Source of the DNA: Dipylidium caninum
Taxonomy: Eukaryota > Platyhelminthes > Cestoda > Cyclophyllidea > Dipylidiidae
Assembly (NCBI GenBank): GCA_017562135.1
Contig: QEYB01001046.1
Location: 3,968,001 to 4,032,000 of the forward strand
DNA: 64,000 bases
Direction of reading: 5' to 3'
Within the stretch, counting starts at the first letter, position 1, and the number at the start of each line of letters is the position of its first letter. Below are positions 38,840 to 50,679 of the stretch, one piece after another. The notes below the pieces were generated by a model that was not told the origin of the DNA, made no database searches, and saw only the letters and a program-made list of their open reading frames with translations. Made by a program: the position numbers and the translations under genes.

Positions 38840-39334
38840 TTGTAATGTTTAGTCCTCATAATAAACAAAAGTTTGCAAGAAAAAAAGTTCAAACGAAAAG
38901 AGATTAAAACAAAACAAAAAAGTAAACGCAAAAAAAGTAGAAAAAGAAAAAGCCAACGAAGCTAGAAGGAAATAAGCAGGGTGGAAAAAAATTATGAGGA
39001 ACGTAACAAAGGTTTTAAAGAGCGCAAAGACACAAAATAAAAGTATTAAGGGTATAACGAAAGATAAGAACAAAGAGAAAAACGATTCGAACGAGAAATC
39101 ACAGGGACAAAATATTCTCGTCCCAGCAATGCGAAGAAGGAATAAAAAAGATGTAAATTAATAGATGAACGAGGCGGGCAAAGAGACCGCTGTGAGACCA
39201 AAAATTCAAACAAAAAATTCACAAAAGAACAAACGTAAAAGGACAACAAAAAAACTGACAAAACTTGAAGAAAACGATATTTCACAGGCCGGCGACCAAG
39301 TATGATGTTGAAATAAAATAAATCGCGCTATCCG
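38840..39334. other. A-rich low-complexity flank of the tandem array
   Basis: Strongly A-rich on the plus strand, with repeated AAAAAG/AAAC runs between 38,870 and 39,260. Frames on the minus strand are Phe/Leu-rich by composition only. This is the unique DNA immediately left of the 11.4-kb array; similarity with later copies begins abruptly at 39,335. Confidence 0.6.
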
Positions 39335-41912
39335 TTGATTTGCACGAGACCTGAATCTGGCGTCGTATCTCCGAGCCATCTCCATCTGTCCGCGCCACCC
39401 GACACGCCGGTCGAGGTGACTTGGACGAAGCGCCTCAATTTGGTCGTTTTCCCTCCGGAATTTGTCGGATATGAGATCCATAGGGACTGAGTTGCATAGG
39501 CAAGTATGACCCTCGTGTAAATTTTGCACTCTCTTATACGCGGAGTCTCTGGAGCGGTGGCAGACCACGTAATCGTTCGCAGAGCTCTCGTGTTCTCTGC
39601 ACCCCACAAGGTAATTTCATTAGCGTGAGGACTGGGCCTGCAAGTTCGATTGAGCGAGTAGATTGGTTGTTGGATAACTGTGACGGTAAGTCGAGGAAAG
39701 GCTCTCGAGGCAGCGGGTATGCCCCATGCCTTTTTCTTATGTCCTGCTCTCTTATCACGGTCAAGGCTGGTGTTCATCCGGCCTGGCAGGGCTCTGCATG
39801 GCCGAGAGGTGAGTGCGTGCGCGGAGGAGCGTGTGAAGTCAAGCTGGCACGAGGAGAGAGAGGCTGAGACGCAACGTGTCTCGCTTGTAGCGTGTGCAGT
39901 TAGTGGATCGGTGCACAAGGAGACCGCGTCCAAAGTCGGGAACGACACTCGCCCTCACGGTTCCGCGGTGTCGTAAGGGAATCTCTGTAAATTGACAAGC
40001 ACACCCATGAGTTACTTATTACTCGAGTGCACTTTCATCTCCTACTATGACCATGGGGACACGAATGAGAATTATGCGGACACGGGCCTATTGTGAACAG
40101 CCTCTACCACAGTGTTTGAGGTAGCAGCAGTTCTACAGTGTTGAGACCCAATTTCAGCACAATTGGTTGCCTACTCTCTTCACTATTCGCAAACTTGGTC
40201 ATTTGAAAGCGGAAAAGTCAAATGACTAGGGCACGTGAGGATAGTTTTGCAACGAGAGAGGAACCTTGAAAATGGAGTATCTTCCAAATTCAACTACTCC
40301 CTGGCACAAACGCGATAGCTTTTCCCCTTAGTCGTGAAAAGCCAATGAGTACGGAGAATGCCACTTGCCTCATAGAGTCTACAATAACTGTTGGGGGTGA
40401 TAAATAGGAAGATACCTTTCCCGACATGGATGGGGAGCTTCTGCATAATGGCACCCACTCCTTCAATGTGCGGTTTTCAACTGTAAGCCGTGTAAACATG
40501 GTCTCCGGCAATGTGACACAATGGCTTGACAGACAGCCCGACTAGACCTGGCTACTTCCAAGGACCCCTATTTCCATGATGACGACCCTATTTGTGTGTG
40601 CGACGGGGCGACAGTCCCGAAGGGGCGCATTAGTCGTGGCAGCCGCTGGCAAGCCGCACGAGAGAGATGATCGCCCCTGCTTTCTATGGTCGCTAACGTG
40701 TAGACACGCGTACGTCTACCGCAGGACGGTGGTAATGCCATCCACTTGCCTCCACCTTACCGGAAATTTAACATGCCGCTGTGTTGTGTGTGTTGCGACT
40801 CATTTATGTTGCTTCACCTTCTCGTCTTCCTTGAGCGAAGCGAACCATCTGTGTATCCGCAGTTTCCGCACACTTTTTATTGTTGATCACATGGTGGTTT
40901 GTAAGTGATTTAGTCACTTCTATTCCAGTCCGGATAGCCTTAACCAGAGGCCACTTCCGTCCGTAGTGGCGTATGCGCAAATAGAAGGGGTTTTGAAAGC
41001 CAATCACTTAGGCGCTTTTATGTGGGGCCATAATAAACGGAGCGAGTGCAGACTGTTCCAACGCCCGGAGATTGCTCGTCTTTTGGCTCTTCTACGTACG
41101 TGCCACTTTATTCACCTCCTCGTCAGAAGGGTTTCAATGAGCAAGCTACGGTTGGGAAATAGTAAATACAGACGTGAAGCATCCGAAGGTGCCATACATT
41201 TCAATGTACCGACTATGTAACTGTGATGTTCTTAGGGATTAATTACTTTTTTCGAGGAAATATCTCAGATTATGCTCTTCGAGTGCACATCGACGAGGCG
41301 ATACCATTAAAGCATATTTCTTGCTGCAATATCACAAGACCATATTATAGCACTTTCTGTTCTCCTCCTAATTACTACTAAATTATAAAAGTACGACAGA
41401 GGTTTTAGTAGCACATACAGGGGGCCAGCGAGAGTGTAATAATGATAGGCGAGCATACCTTCTGAGTACGCGACGATGGGGAAGGAAAAGGGGCCCGTAG
41501 ACCAAAATAGAGAGGGACTTGGGCAGCGGTGAGCATAACCCTTCCTTTGAATCCAGTCTACAGTGGCGAACTCCTCTCCAACTTGTACCTTACAGGCTTG
41601 TGGATCCGAGAACAGCGGCAATAAGGTCCTCCAGGCTCCCGCAAATGATGCTGCGCGGTCTAACTACGTCGAGATAAGTGACGATCCCCGTCGAAAAGGC
41701 CAGGCGACTCCCAACTAGTCCTCACCCGAGTCTATGCCATATAATTGTATTTATTTCGCTGCAATAAGTGCCAACTTTTAGCGTTAGACTAGTGCACCAC
41801 TTATTGCCAGGCGACTTGCCGACTTTTTGTTTTGCGCACTCGTCCCGCCTTCCAATTGGCCTCTTCAGGGGCGTGTGGGTGGGTTTCGCGGCTGCACCAG
41901 TTGTTGGCCACC
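39335..41912. other. array leader segment, copy 1, no recognised gene
   Basis: 2.6 kb repeated at the start of each copy (50,680-53,339; 62,095 to the edge). Open frames occur on both strands in 39.3-40.0 kb (up to 206 aa on minus), but their frames are not kept between copies because of indels, arguing against protein-coding function. The right end should hold the RFC3 promoter; a GCCACC precedes its ATG. Confidence 0.45.
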
Positions 41913-43410
41913 ATGAGCCTGTGGATTGACACAACACAGGCCTGCGTCTTTGGATCGTTTAGACTTTCATATTAAGGAGGCTGAAATCCTAAAGAAAATC
42001 GTAAGTTCGGCGTTTGTGTTCCTACCTGCAGGCGAGAAGTGGGGACTTCCCGCATCTTCTTTTCTATGGCCCGCCAGGTGCCGGGAAGAAGACGCGTATT
42101 TCTTGTTTCCTTCGTGAACTTTACGGACCCGGTGTTGACAAATTGCGGATTGAACATCATGCCTTCACAGCTCCGTCGAAGAAGAAGGTGGACTTATCCA
42201 CGGTTTCTAGTAATTATCATTTGGAGGTCAATCCAAGGCAAGTCAGTATTCGAATTTGTATCGTTTAGTCTAAAGAACAGCCGTTTTACTGTTCTCATAA
42301 GCGGAACTCTTCATCGTGAATGGTGTATTTCACTTGACAATCGTCTTTTTTAGTGATGTTGGTGTTACGACAGAATTGTTATCCAAGAATTAATAAAAAG
42401 CATGGCATCTACTGCGCAACTAGATAGTGAATCAACGCGAGTTCAAAACGATTGTCATTCATGAGGTGGATCGCCTTAGCAAGGATGCCCAGCACTCGCT
42501 TCGGCGAACCATGGAGAAGTACATGCGAACATGCCGTCTAGTTCTTTGCACAGAGTCTCTCTCTCTAAGGTTTTTGTCACCTTGAAATAAAACACCTTGA
42601 CCACGTAGGTTATACCCCCAACTCGTTCCAGATGTCTGCCCATTCGCGTTGCCGCTCCCACTATTGATGAAATTGTTTCTATACTCTGTAATGTTACAAA
42701 ACTAGAGGGGTTGGCAATGCCCGTAGATCTGGCAAGGCGTATCGCTGTTACATCGGATCGAAATCTTCGAAGAAGCTTGCTCCTGGCCGAGGTGGCGCGT
42801 GCCTCAGCATTACCCCTACACTCGCGACCAAAGTATTCCACTACCTGACTGGCAAAATTTCATTGCTGAGACCGCTTCCAGCATCCTTGAAGAGCAAAGT
42901 CCTCGAAGGTGAGGCATTATCTCCCTGAAATCCTGTTACTCATAACTCCCGTTCCGAAGCACATTGCAAAAGGTGCTCATTGTGGGATGTGTACTTTGTC
43001 AATTTCGTAATACTCGAATCTCGGTTGCTCTTACTTCCAGAATAATGGTTGCCTTCCTTTGCAGGGTTTTGGAAGTCCGCGGTAGACTTTACGACCTACT
43101 AGCGCATTGTATCCCTCCTGAAGGTGATTTTTAGGGTAAGATCCGGTCTATGTAGAAAAATTTCTAAATCCTCGATCCACAGCCTTCCCAACTGTGAATA
43201 GGAACAGTTTATGTTCTAGGGCTTACTGGACAATCTGTTATCGTCTTGTGACAGCACTCTCAAACATGAATTGGCGGACTTAGCAGCTACGCACGAACAT
43301 CATATGCACCTGGGACAAAAGCCCATATTTCACTTGGAAGCCTTCGTGATCGCCTTCATGGCAATATACAAGCGTTTTATAGAGGACACGTTGGGCGGCA
43401 GTGGATGTAA
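41913..43410 (+). pseudogene. RFC3: RFC3, copy 1, frame-broken
   Basis: Same six-exon layout as the intact copy at 53,340, but with frame lesions on comparison: +1 near 41,930 (exon 1), -1 near 42,364 and -2 near 42,430 (exon 3), +2 near 42,565, +1 near 42,803 (exon 4), +1 near 43,125 (exon 5) and -1 near 43,403 just before the stop. The GC-AG intron and all other splice sites are kept. Either a decayed duplicate or noisy assembled sequence; the predominance of indels in short runs favours the latter. Left unrepaired here. Confidence 0.85.
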
Positions 43411-43712
43411 TTCTTTGTTTTATGTGCATCTTTTGACAAAAAATTTGTATAATCCTAGCATTTCATTGGGGCATGTTTATCTTAATTCCATAAGGGGAGG
43501 GCTTACACCAATCTTTAAATGTTGGTAACACATAATCTTATTTGCTAGGACAGACGTAAAAATTTTGCTCACGTGAGGATAACTGGAAATTAGGCATGTA
43601 ACCACAAGGGAACTACCTACTTGCTGATGAGAAAAAGAAAGGGGGGAGACTGTCTGGGATGTATTGGAAATTCACGAGGCAAAATAGCCGATGGTGGGGA
43701 GTGCGGAGTAGG

Positions 43713-44293
43713 TCACTGTTCTCTCCCGTAATATGTAGAGGGGAACGAAAACACGAGTTGGCTGCCACTCGATCGGAGGGGTATTATACCAGCGTTAGGA
43801 ATGATATTCCAGTAAAATCGCAAGTGTGACGTTGTCGTTGTTTCGAAGTCCAAAGCCATCATCCCAAAACGGGATACTTTCCGTTCATATGCTTGTATTG
43901 AATGTTGTAATTTTCACCTCGACGAATAATTTTGTCCCAGAGAACGACTTGGTTCATTGTGTTGCTCGGCGTTGTGTATTCTGCAGCCAAAAATATAAAT
44001 AGTTGCTTCACGTTCCAATTAAACAGGGGCTCAACGCTAGCCTAGGCAAGAAAGTGTGAAGAGTATGCAACGCTACCTTAATGTCAATACGTAGTCTACC
44101 CAGGTCATTTCTAGAGGGAGTTGAAACTGTGAAATCTTCTGCAACTTGTACAGCAACGTTACCAACGCTCAAGTGGAACAGGGATGGTCTTGTCGATGAA
44201 GGCGGTGGACAAAAATGTAGCAAGCACCAGTGCAGACATGACAGATCCAAATAATGCAAACAGCGCACTAATCCGTGCGAAGATCGAATGCAT
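43713..44293 (-). pseudogene. SPCS3: SPCS3, copy 1, frame-broken
   Basis: Exons 44077-44293 and 43713-44041 correspond to the intact copy at 55,149. Single extra bases near 43,823 and 43,868 (exon 2) and 44,172 (exon 1) break the frame. The 35-nt intron is retained. The interval from RFC3 to here (43,411-43,712) holds only the two 3' ends. Confidence 0.85.
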
Positions 44294-44432
44294 GCTTCGC
44301 GGTCGCTACGTCGGTCTAGCCACGTCAAATGAGCCGCTTTTTGAACAAGTGGCCAATTACGTGGCTGCATTGGTGGATTACAAAGCTAAAGGGAATGGCA
44401 AAGAGTTGGAACGATTGAATGAATGTTTGTAA
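44292..44432 (+). CDS. small open frame head-to-head with SPCS3 start
   Basis: 46-codon frame beginning at an ATG that overlaps the SPCS3 start codon on the other strand inside the palindrome GCATGC. The peptide (MLRGRYVGLATSNEPLFEQV...) has ordinary protein composition and the frame is also open upstream, but there it is simply antisense to SPCS3. A GTAAGT follows at the stop, so it could be a first exon. In copy 2 (55,724-55,868) one base is missing and the frame changes. I do not recognise it; it may be a chance frame in the SPCS3 promoter. No gene is seen in 44,433-45,051. Confidence 0.25.
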   Translation: MLRGRYVGLATSNEPLFEQVANYVAALVDYKAKGNGKELERLNECL

Positions 44433-45051
44433 GTATGCAGAACAACGCTAGGCGTCTAAGAGGAGTTGAAATAAATGAGCGATTGACGAGACGCGGGGCG
44501 GGGCGGGGTGGTAAAGGCAGATAGCTCACAAAGGTTACCTGGCTGTGGTATTCTTTCGTGTCAAACAGCATTATATTTATGGAATTCGGGGAGTGGAGTA
44601 GCGCGGTAATGCGTCTTATGCTTAACGTAGGACACTGTGTTTTTACTATTGAGGCGTCCCAGTCCGGCGCAAGTCTCTAAGATAGTCAACGCTAGAAACA
44701 TATGCCGTTTTGCGCATCAGCGGTGTATCCTGCATGGGAGCAAAAACATTGCGGCAAAATTTGCGTCCCCAACGTTGCGTCGTCTCAACCTATATGTCTG
44801 GATGAGCTAGTCTACTCGCATACATTTGAAGTAAACTAACCGTTCACAAGGCCAACGGATTTTTTAACTCATCAAATGTTGGGAAAGGGTACCAATTGAC
44901 AAACCTTGATAAGCCTGGCAAAATAATGTGTACTGGGGAGTTAGGGTTTAGGGAGCGACGGAAAAACGAGGAGTTTAATTAGTTTTCGCATACGTGCTGT
45001 TTGTGTGTGGTTCCAATTCACGCGCGCCGTTGGTGATTACGGGTGTCTAGA

Positions 45052-45555
45052 ATGAGTCCCGCACATCAACCGGATTTGAAAAAGTAGACCTCTCACCAAT
45101 TTGACCTTATACTTGTAGATACCTTGACAAGCGTGTTTCGCCGTAGGTCTTTCACCTTTTTGCAACCTTTCATTTGTGAATGTACCAATGAGATTCCTTG
45201 CACATTTTACATGCTGCATCTAGAAACGGGTAACTTGTCTTATCTATTACCGCATTGAGGTCGTGATTTCACGACACCGCTCATTTTTGCTACTAGTTTT
45301 CCTCCTTATTCATACACTTTGAGCGTTAGGTAATAGCTGAGCATCCCGCATTCATACAAGTTGTTACTCTATAAACTAGTGAAGTTGAATGGAAATCGCG
45401 AGGCGGTGGGGCTTTTACGCGGTTTCGACGCATTCATGAACATGGTGCTGGACGACTGTCAGGAAATATCCAAGTCTGGCCAACAGATTAACATTGATAC
45501 CGTTGTGGTTCGCGGTAATAGTGTAAATATCGTTGAGGTCCTGGAACGCTTCTAG
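45052..45555 (+). pseudogene. SNRPG: SNRPG (Sm protein G), copy 1, one-base break
   Basis: Same three-exon layout as copy 2 (56,472-56,975). Exon 2, the 23-nt microexon, has an extra T (near 45,136), so the join to exon 3 goes out of frame. Exon 3 (the Sm1/Sm2 core, from 45,380) is unchanged. With this single difference the copy could be functional if the base is an error. Confidence 0.8.
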
Positions 45556-46538
45556 CACTTTGTATTCTCGCATTTGTAATAAATATTTGTAAAAGCTCTG
45601 TTCCGAGTAACTTGGTTCAATTTATTATGTCGGTTGTGCACTGCCATTGAGTCAACTTACCAGCCTCAGTGTTTTCCACGCTTGCCGACGGGACACTGCA
45701 TTGAGGGCTGCCATTTTAGTTTTGAGAATGTGAATAATGACGTGCAGAGTTAGAGACGTGGAATTGAATGCTGTCACCCCGACGATAGAATTTCGTTTTT
45801 TGCTGATACTTGTGTCTTTAGTTTGTCTAGCCTCTGTTGCGTTGAAGTGGTAGAGAGTTTCTCTGGTAGTTTCACTTTGATCTTCGTTACCTATTGGGCG
45901 CATTCCGGTATTGGCACTTTGTCTTAGCCATTTCGCTCACAGTTGCTTGATTTGAGGCTGTATCGGTGGCTTTTGTGTGCTTGTGAGGTGTGTGTAATTT
46001 GTATTATACCGATTGCTTTACGCAGTTAATTTCAAATCCAACTCGCTTGGGATTTGTTTTCTCAAGATGATAGATATTAATGTTTTCTGACGCGCGGATG
46101 CATCACCCTCTGCTTCCATATGTCTTCGGCTAACGGGATGGCCTTGGTATCGAAATTTATAGTCCGCAGGGTCCCCTGTATCATGTGAAAGAACCCAGTT
46201 CCATACTGTTATAATGTCGTGCGATCTGGAAGAAGGTTCGACAAGCCTTCCTTCAGCTTAGCAGACGCTAATATTGCGGAGTTGGGACTTCATGTTATGG
46301 GTAACCTATGGCAGAGACGTGAACCGCAGACGTGGAAGTGAGGCCCACTTTTGGCGGTCCTTTAGTGTCAACTTCAAGAAAACACTAGTGAGGCGTGGCT
46401 GGTTATTACCGAAATATTAGTACATTGTGATGCGGTTCATTGCAACTGGGTCGAGTCCTTACTTCTGCTTGGGTGTTTGCGATTCACTGTTTGATTTTTT
46501 TAGCTTTATGCAGACCTTAGTGATACGCACTTTTCTAC
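45556..46538. other. inter-gene sequence within repeat, copy 1
   Basis: Mostly non-coding. On minus, 45,652-45,903 is open and ends at a good GTAAG donor with a possible start MAALNAVSRRQ, but the corresponding frame in copy 2 (57,077-57,361) reads differently because of indels. No family assigned. Confidence 0.35.
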
Positions 46539-47421
46539 TCATGCATTGGTGATGAGCCAGTTCACTAAAGTTGGAGAGTCGAAAAGCAGCTCAAGCAAGA
46601 TTCTCCCTAAGCCAATCGATTGTTGATATGGGCGGGACTGAAATCTTGCAATTAGTTTTACTTTCGAGTAGATTTTGGGCCGCGGAATTAGTGGGTTTGG
46701 ACGAACCCGCCAGGGGATGTCTCTTAGCTCTTGATAGGTTGGGTTAGTGAAAGGGTTCTCGGGGTCGCGCAATAGAGGACGGGGAATGTCAAACCGCCAG
46801 CGGCCAGGATTCGCCTTATATACACACAATGGCCGTAAATTTTGGATACGTCAAATAAGTGCAGGCGATAAATTATTGAGTCTGAACAGGACTGCCTCGA
46901 CAAAAAAAAAAATAGTCTAGAATTCCAACACCAGCTGTTCGGTTTATTGGCGATAAGAAGCCGGATCCTTCCTGTGCGACGGGAGCAGTCTGTCATCGGA
47001 CCTGTCGTACAGGAGGCCCCAGCCCAGACTGAGGTCTGTGCAGTTGAGTAGAAATGGATTGAGTCGGGAGTGATGCGCCGCGGTGGAGAAGGCTGCGCTT
47101 CTGCACTCTATTTGTTTCAACAGGCACAGGTGATCTGAGTTGAGATGTGATGTACCTGTGGATGTAGACATTGGCTCTGTTCAACATTTTCTCCAAAGTA
47201 CTTTTTTACCGTTGCCATAAAGTAAACTTCCGCGTTTCATTCTTTGTTGTAGGCTGAGGTGGCGGGAGCTCGGGCAGCTGCATGTACCTCAACAGTACGT
47301 ACTGGACAATTTTAACAACTCGAATATCGATTGATGAATCCTTACTAGCCTCATTATTTGTTTGCGAGACAAACCAGAAATTATTACACTTTACAGGGAG
47401 GAACCGCGGATGGGACGTCAT
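46539..47421 (-). CDS. unrecognised multi-exon gene, copy 1
   Basis: From ATG 47421 a frame of about 70 codons (MTSHPRFLPVKCNNFW...) ends at a GTAAAA donor. A 33-nt intron ending TTGAACAG restores phase into a second, basic exon (RANVYIHRYITSQLRSPV...). Further minus-strand exons lie in 46,7xx-46,9xx with a likely membrane segment. The last one is Pro/Arg-rich (PLLRDPENPFTNPTYQELR, DIPWRVRPNPLIPRP) and reads through to 46,539. The first two exons are identical in copy 2, while the 46.8-46.9 kb part differs by indels. No family recognised; a small mitochondrial or ribosomal-type protein is possible from its basic composition. Confidence 0.4.
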
Positions 47422-47629
47422 TGCTTGTGGGCTAAACTAGAAATCTGTTACAAAAATATCATATTTTGGTATATCATTTTTGAGGCAAATATTTGGTGCT
47501 GTTTGTTCATTTAAACATCTAACTAAATGTGCTCCGATTGACTGCGGTATTTTAACGTGCTAAGTGGCCGCTCATGAGTCCTTGGCGGAGCTACGTGATC
47601 CTGCCGCCAGTCCTCCGCGTGCCTCGGCG

Positions 47630-50362
47630 ATGATTGACTTGAGAGATGCTCGTTGGGTCATTCCTGTAACGTCGTCTGGGCAATGCTATTACTATTTAGG
47701 TTTCCGTCGTCGCCGGAATTGCTGGGGTTGTGGTAGCCGGTGGCTTGATAATAAAATTCGTTTTCAAGAAAACGCCAAAAGAATTTCTCCAAGGCCAAAG
47801 CGTTAAATTGCCCATCCGGCTAGTAGACAAAGAAGTATGGATATTGTTATTAGTATCAGTAAATATTATGTTAGACTGTCACTCATGACACCACGCTGTA
47901 CACTTTTGGCCTTCCGTCAACGGAATATGTTCTTGGTCTTCCCATTGGTATGTATCTCTAATAAGGTAATTCCAAACAATTAGGCAGCTGTATTGTTCTG
48001 CACGCGCGAATTGGCGGCGAGGATGTGAAAAGACCATATACTCCCGTTACCCTGGACGACTTCAAGGGATACATGAAGTTATTGATTAAGGTTTGGAAAT
48101 TTATGATAGAAGTAACTGCTCTCAACTCTTGTGCTAGAAAAATTGTCGATGTTTTATTGTTCCTGTAGACTTGATTTGTAAACAATTTGAGCGCACGTTT
48201 TGATTTCTCACTACAGCGGAGTGTAGACGCGTGAAGTAACATTTACATGCATTCGGACATTGTTCAAAAAAAGGTATTAGCTATATTAATTATGACCGCG
48301 TCAGTCATGAGCTATGCAAAGCCGGACCTTGGTTCCCAGCTTTTGCTCGAATGTTTGGTTGCTTGTTTCCGTATGAAGTATGCTTCTGAAGGGTTAGTGT
48401 AATCGAAATCTTTCGAACTTGTTCACATAGGAACGTGTACTTGGCTTTACTGGCGTCTCAACGGTTATACTTTTCAACTGAGGACGAATGAATCATGTTG
48501 TTTTCTTATTGTCTCAAGGCTTATCGGAAAAATGTGAATTCAAAATTCCCTGACGGTGGTAAAATGACTCAATATCTCGAAACACTGAATATTGGCGACG
48601 CGATCGAAGTCAGTGGTCCTAGAGGATTAATTCATTATTGTGGCGATGGTATGGTTTATATGGTATATTCTAACCATTTGTCTATTGCTTTATTGTGCCT
48701 TTCCATTTCTAATTGAGGTGTATTCGAGGTTAGAGGTGGGAAAGCACGGAACCTGACGGCGACCAACGTAAATATGATTTGTGGTGGCACAGGATTCACC
48801 CCAATGTATCAGTTGCTCAAGTACATCCTAACTTCTTCCTCTGACAAAACGAAAATTGCCATGGTTTTCGCTAATCAAGTAAGTATCAAATTTAGTCTGA
48901 GGAAATCCACAGATGTTGATGCGTCTTGCCCATTATGACTTCCAACATGGCAAAGTCGCATACTAAGCCTGTTTATCCGTGTAAATGATTGGCAACTAGA
49001 CAGCCATCCTGTGTGGAGAGGTGCTCCAACTTAGTATTTGAATGAAGGTCGGAGGCAATAGGTAAATGGCACCAGTTTTTAATATGTGAAGCATTGCGTT
49101 GCCGATACCCCTACTAATCGGCCGCATATCTGTAATGTAATGTGATTTATTTGTTGATTATTAGCTCCTTTAGTAAACTTGTTGCGAAGTACCTTGTATT
49201 TCACTCTACTATCTCTCGACTACTTGTCAATTGTTTACCGTAACAATTTTACGGGCTCCTTTACTACTTGTGATTGCTAAAACTCATTGCAATATGAGAT
49301 GGTGGTATGTAATTTTCGGTCTTCTCATTTATTACCAGTTTTATTACCCGGAAACTAATACATAGGTCTGGAATGGAGCCACCAAGCACGTCGAAATCTC
49401 TCCCTGTATCCATCTTCACCGTTGTGTCTCTATGTGTGTTTGTTTGTAGACGGAGGCCGATATTATCATGCGCGATGAATTGGAACAGCTTCGCGATCAG
49501 AACTCCGGTCAATTCCGTATTTGGTATACAGTGGAAAGTCCTCCACAGCGTGCGTTTTTTAAATTAAGTACACCGGTCGATTCTCAATCCAAGGTGGTAT
49601 AGTCCATTAATTGCCCCGCCCTTTAGAATCCTGCTTTATGCTGTTGCGGTGCTCGCATTGAACTTGACACAAAGTAGCATGCGTTTAAAGTGTTGGTACT
49701 TGAGTTGGTTAGCTCCGTCGAAGCGTGTTACACTTAAGCCATTACAACCCCCCTAATCCTTCGGTTGTTTTTTTAATTACCAGTACTACTGTATGGAGGT
49801 CTCGTTTCTCTCTGATGCTGCCTTATAATTATCACCCTAGACCATTGCACATTGCTGGTCGATTTTTGTGCAGATAGATGCTGCATGTTGGAGCAAGCAC
49901 CACAAATAATGAGCTCACACTGGCAAGTTTGCTTCTATTCTTGGTCTATTCGAGGTTTCTTCGACAAAAAGTACCAGAGCAGTTGGTGTCTTGGCTTTTT
50001 TAGTGGCCAGTACCGACACGGTATCACGTTCCATCTTAGCGAGGATGAGAGGGAGTGCTTACGTGAAGCCGTTTACAAAACCCATTCAGTGAAATGCATT
50101 GCAATGAAATGACTCGGGCGTTGGTGCAAAAATTTGTGCAGTAGGAGTAGTAGTGGAACGCGGTTATAGCAAAAGGCGTCTTCTTGCAGGTTGGACCTAT
50201 GACGTGGGCTATGTGGATCAGAAGATGCTGGAGGAGCATTGTTACCCACCCAGCGATACCACCGTAAATTTGCTCTGTGGCCCGCCTGCGATGATAACGA
50301 ACGCCTGTCTGCCGAGTCTGACGGCTCTCGGTCACAAGGAGAAGAACATATTAACATTTTAG
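47630..50362 (+). CDS. CYB5R: NADH-cytochrome b5 reductase, copy 1 (intact)
   Basis: FAD-containing reductase passing electrons from NADH to cytochrome b5, anchored in ER or outer mitochondrial membrane. Eight exons: 47630-47665, 47700-47834, 47875-47947, 47984-48090, 48519-48648, 48718-48878, 49450-49549, 50190-50362. Phases all agree; 304 aa (human CYB5R3 301). An N-terminal TM anchor (VVAGIAGVVVAGGLIIKF) is followed by LPIRLVDKE. The FAD-binding RPYTP motif lies in exon 4, GGKMTQYL (flavin-binding GxxS/T region) in exon 5, the NADH-binding GGTGFTP in exon 6, and CGPPAM in the last exon, which ends in the canonical C-terminal Phe. Introns 1-3 are 34, 40 and 36 nt. The segment 50,363-50,679 is the 3' flank and end of the repeat unit, no gene seen. 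Confidence 0.95.
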
Positions 50363-50679
50363 GCTTTACTTGACTTTTGACGACACCATTGTTTGCCATT
50401 ATTTCTCTACACTGTCTTTTTCTTCTCTATTCCTTCTTTCTCAGTCGATCTAGTATTAACAAGGTGGTATTTTGCTTTGTCTTAATTCCGTGGACCCAAG
50501 GCCACGGGGACCCGGTACGTCCAAGGGTGGGATACAGTTTCAGATCTCATCTGTGTAAAATTGGTCACTAAGGCATATGCTTGCACAGTATGTATGTGCG
50601 TGTTTTGATCTTACACTTTTGAGGTGAATTTTGGCATAGCATAGATCGGTTGAAGAGAAGTGAAGACAGCCCTGATTAA

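Larger units (their letters stand above)
39335..50679. repeat. 11.4-kb tandem repeat unit, copy 1
   Basis: 11,345 nt beginning TTGATTTGCACGAGACC, directly abutting copy 2 which starts with the same bases. Order inside: leader (39,335-41,912), RFC3, SPCS3, SNRPG, unknown minus gene, cytochrome b5 reductase. Relative to copy 2, the left two thirds carries many one- and two-base indels plus substitutions and its genes are broken, while the last 3 kb is clean. Copy 1 lacks an insertion of about 110 nt that copies 2 and 3 share in the leader. Confidence 0.95.

Noticed and set aside
39328..39948. 206-codon minus-strand frame in the array leader (also in copies 2 and 3 as 156-157 codons)
   Set aside because: Frames change between copies through indels, composition is Ser/Thr/Arg-rich without motifs, and overlapping frames on the other strand are equally long.
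46220..46240. GGTTCGA match to a tRNA B box
   Set aside because: No A box at the right distance upstream and no cloverleaf could be drawn.
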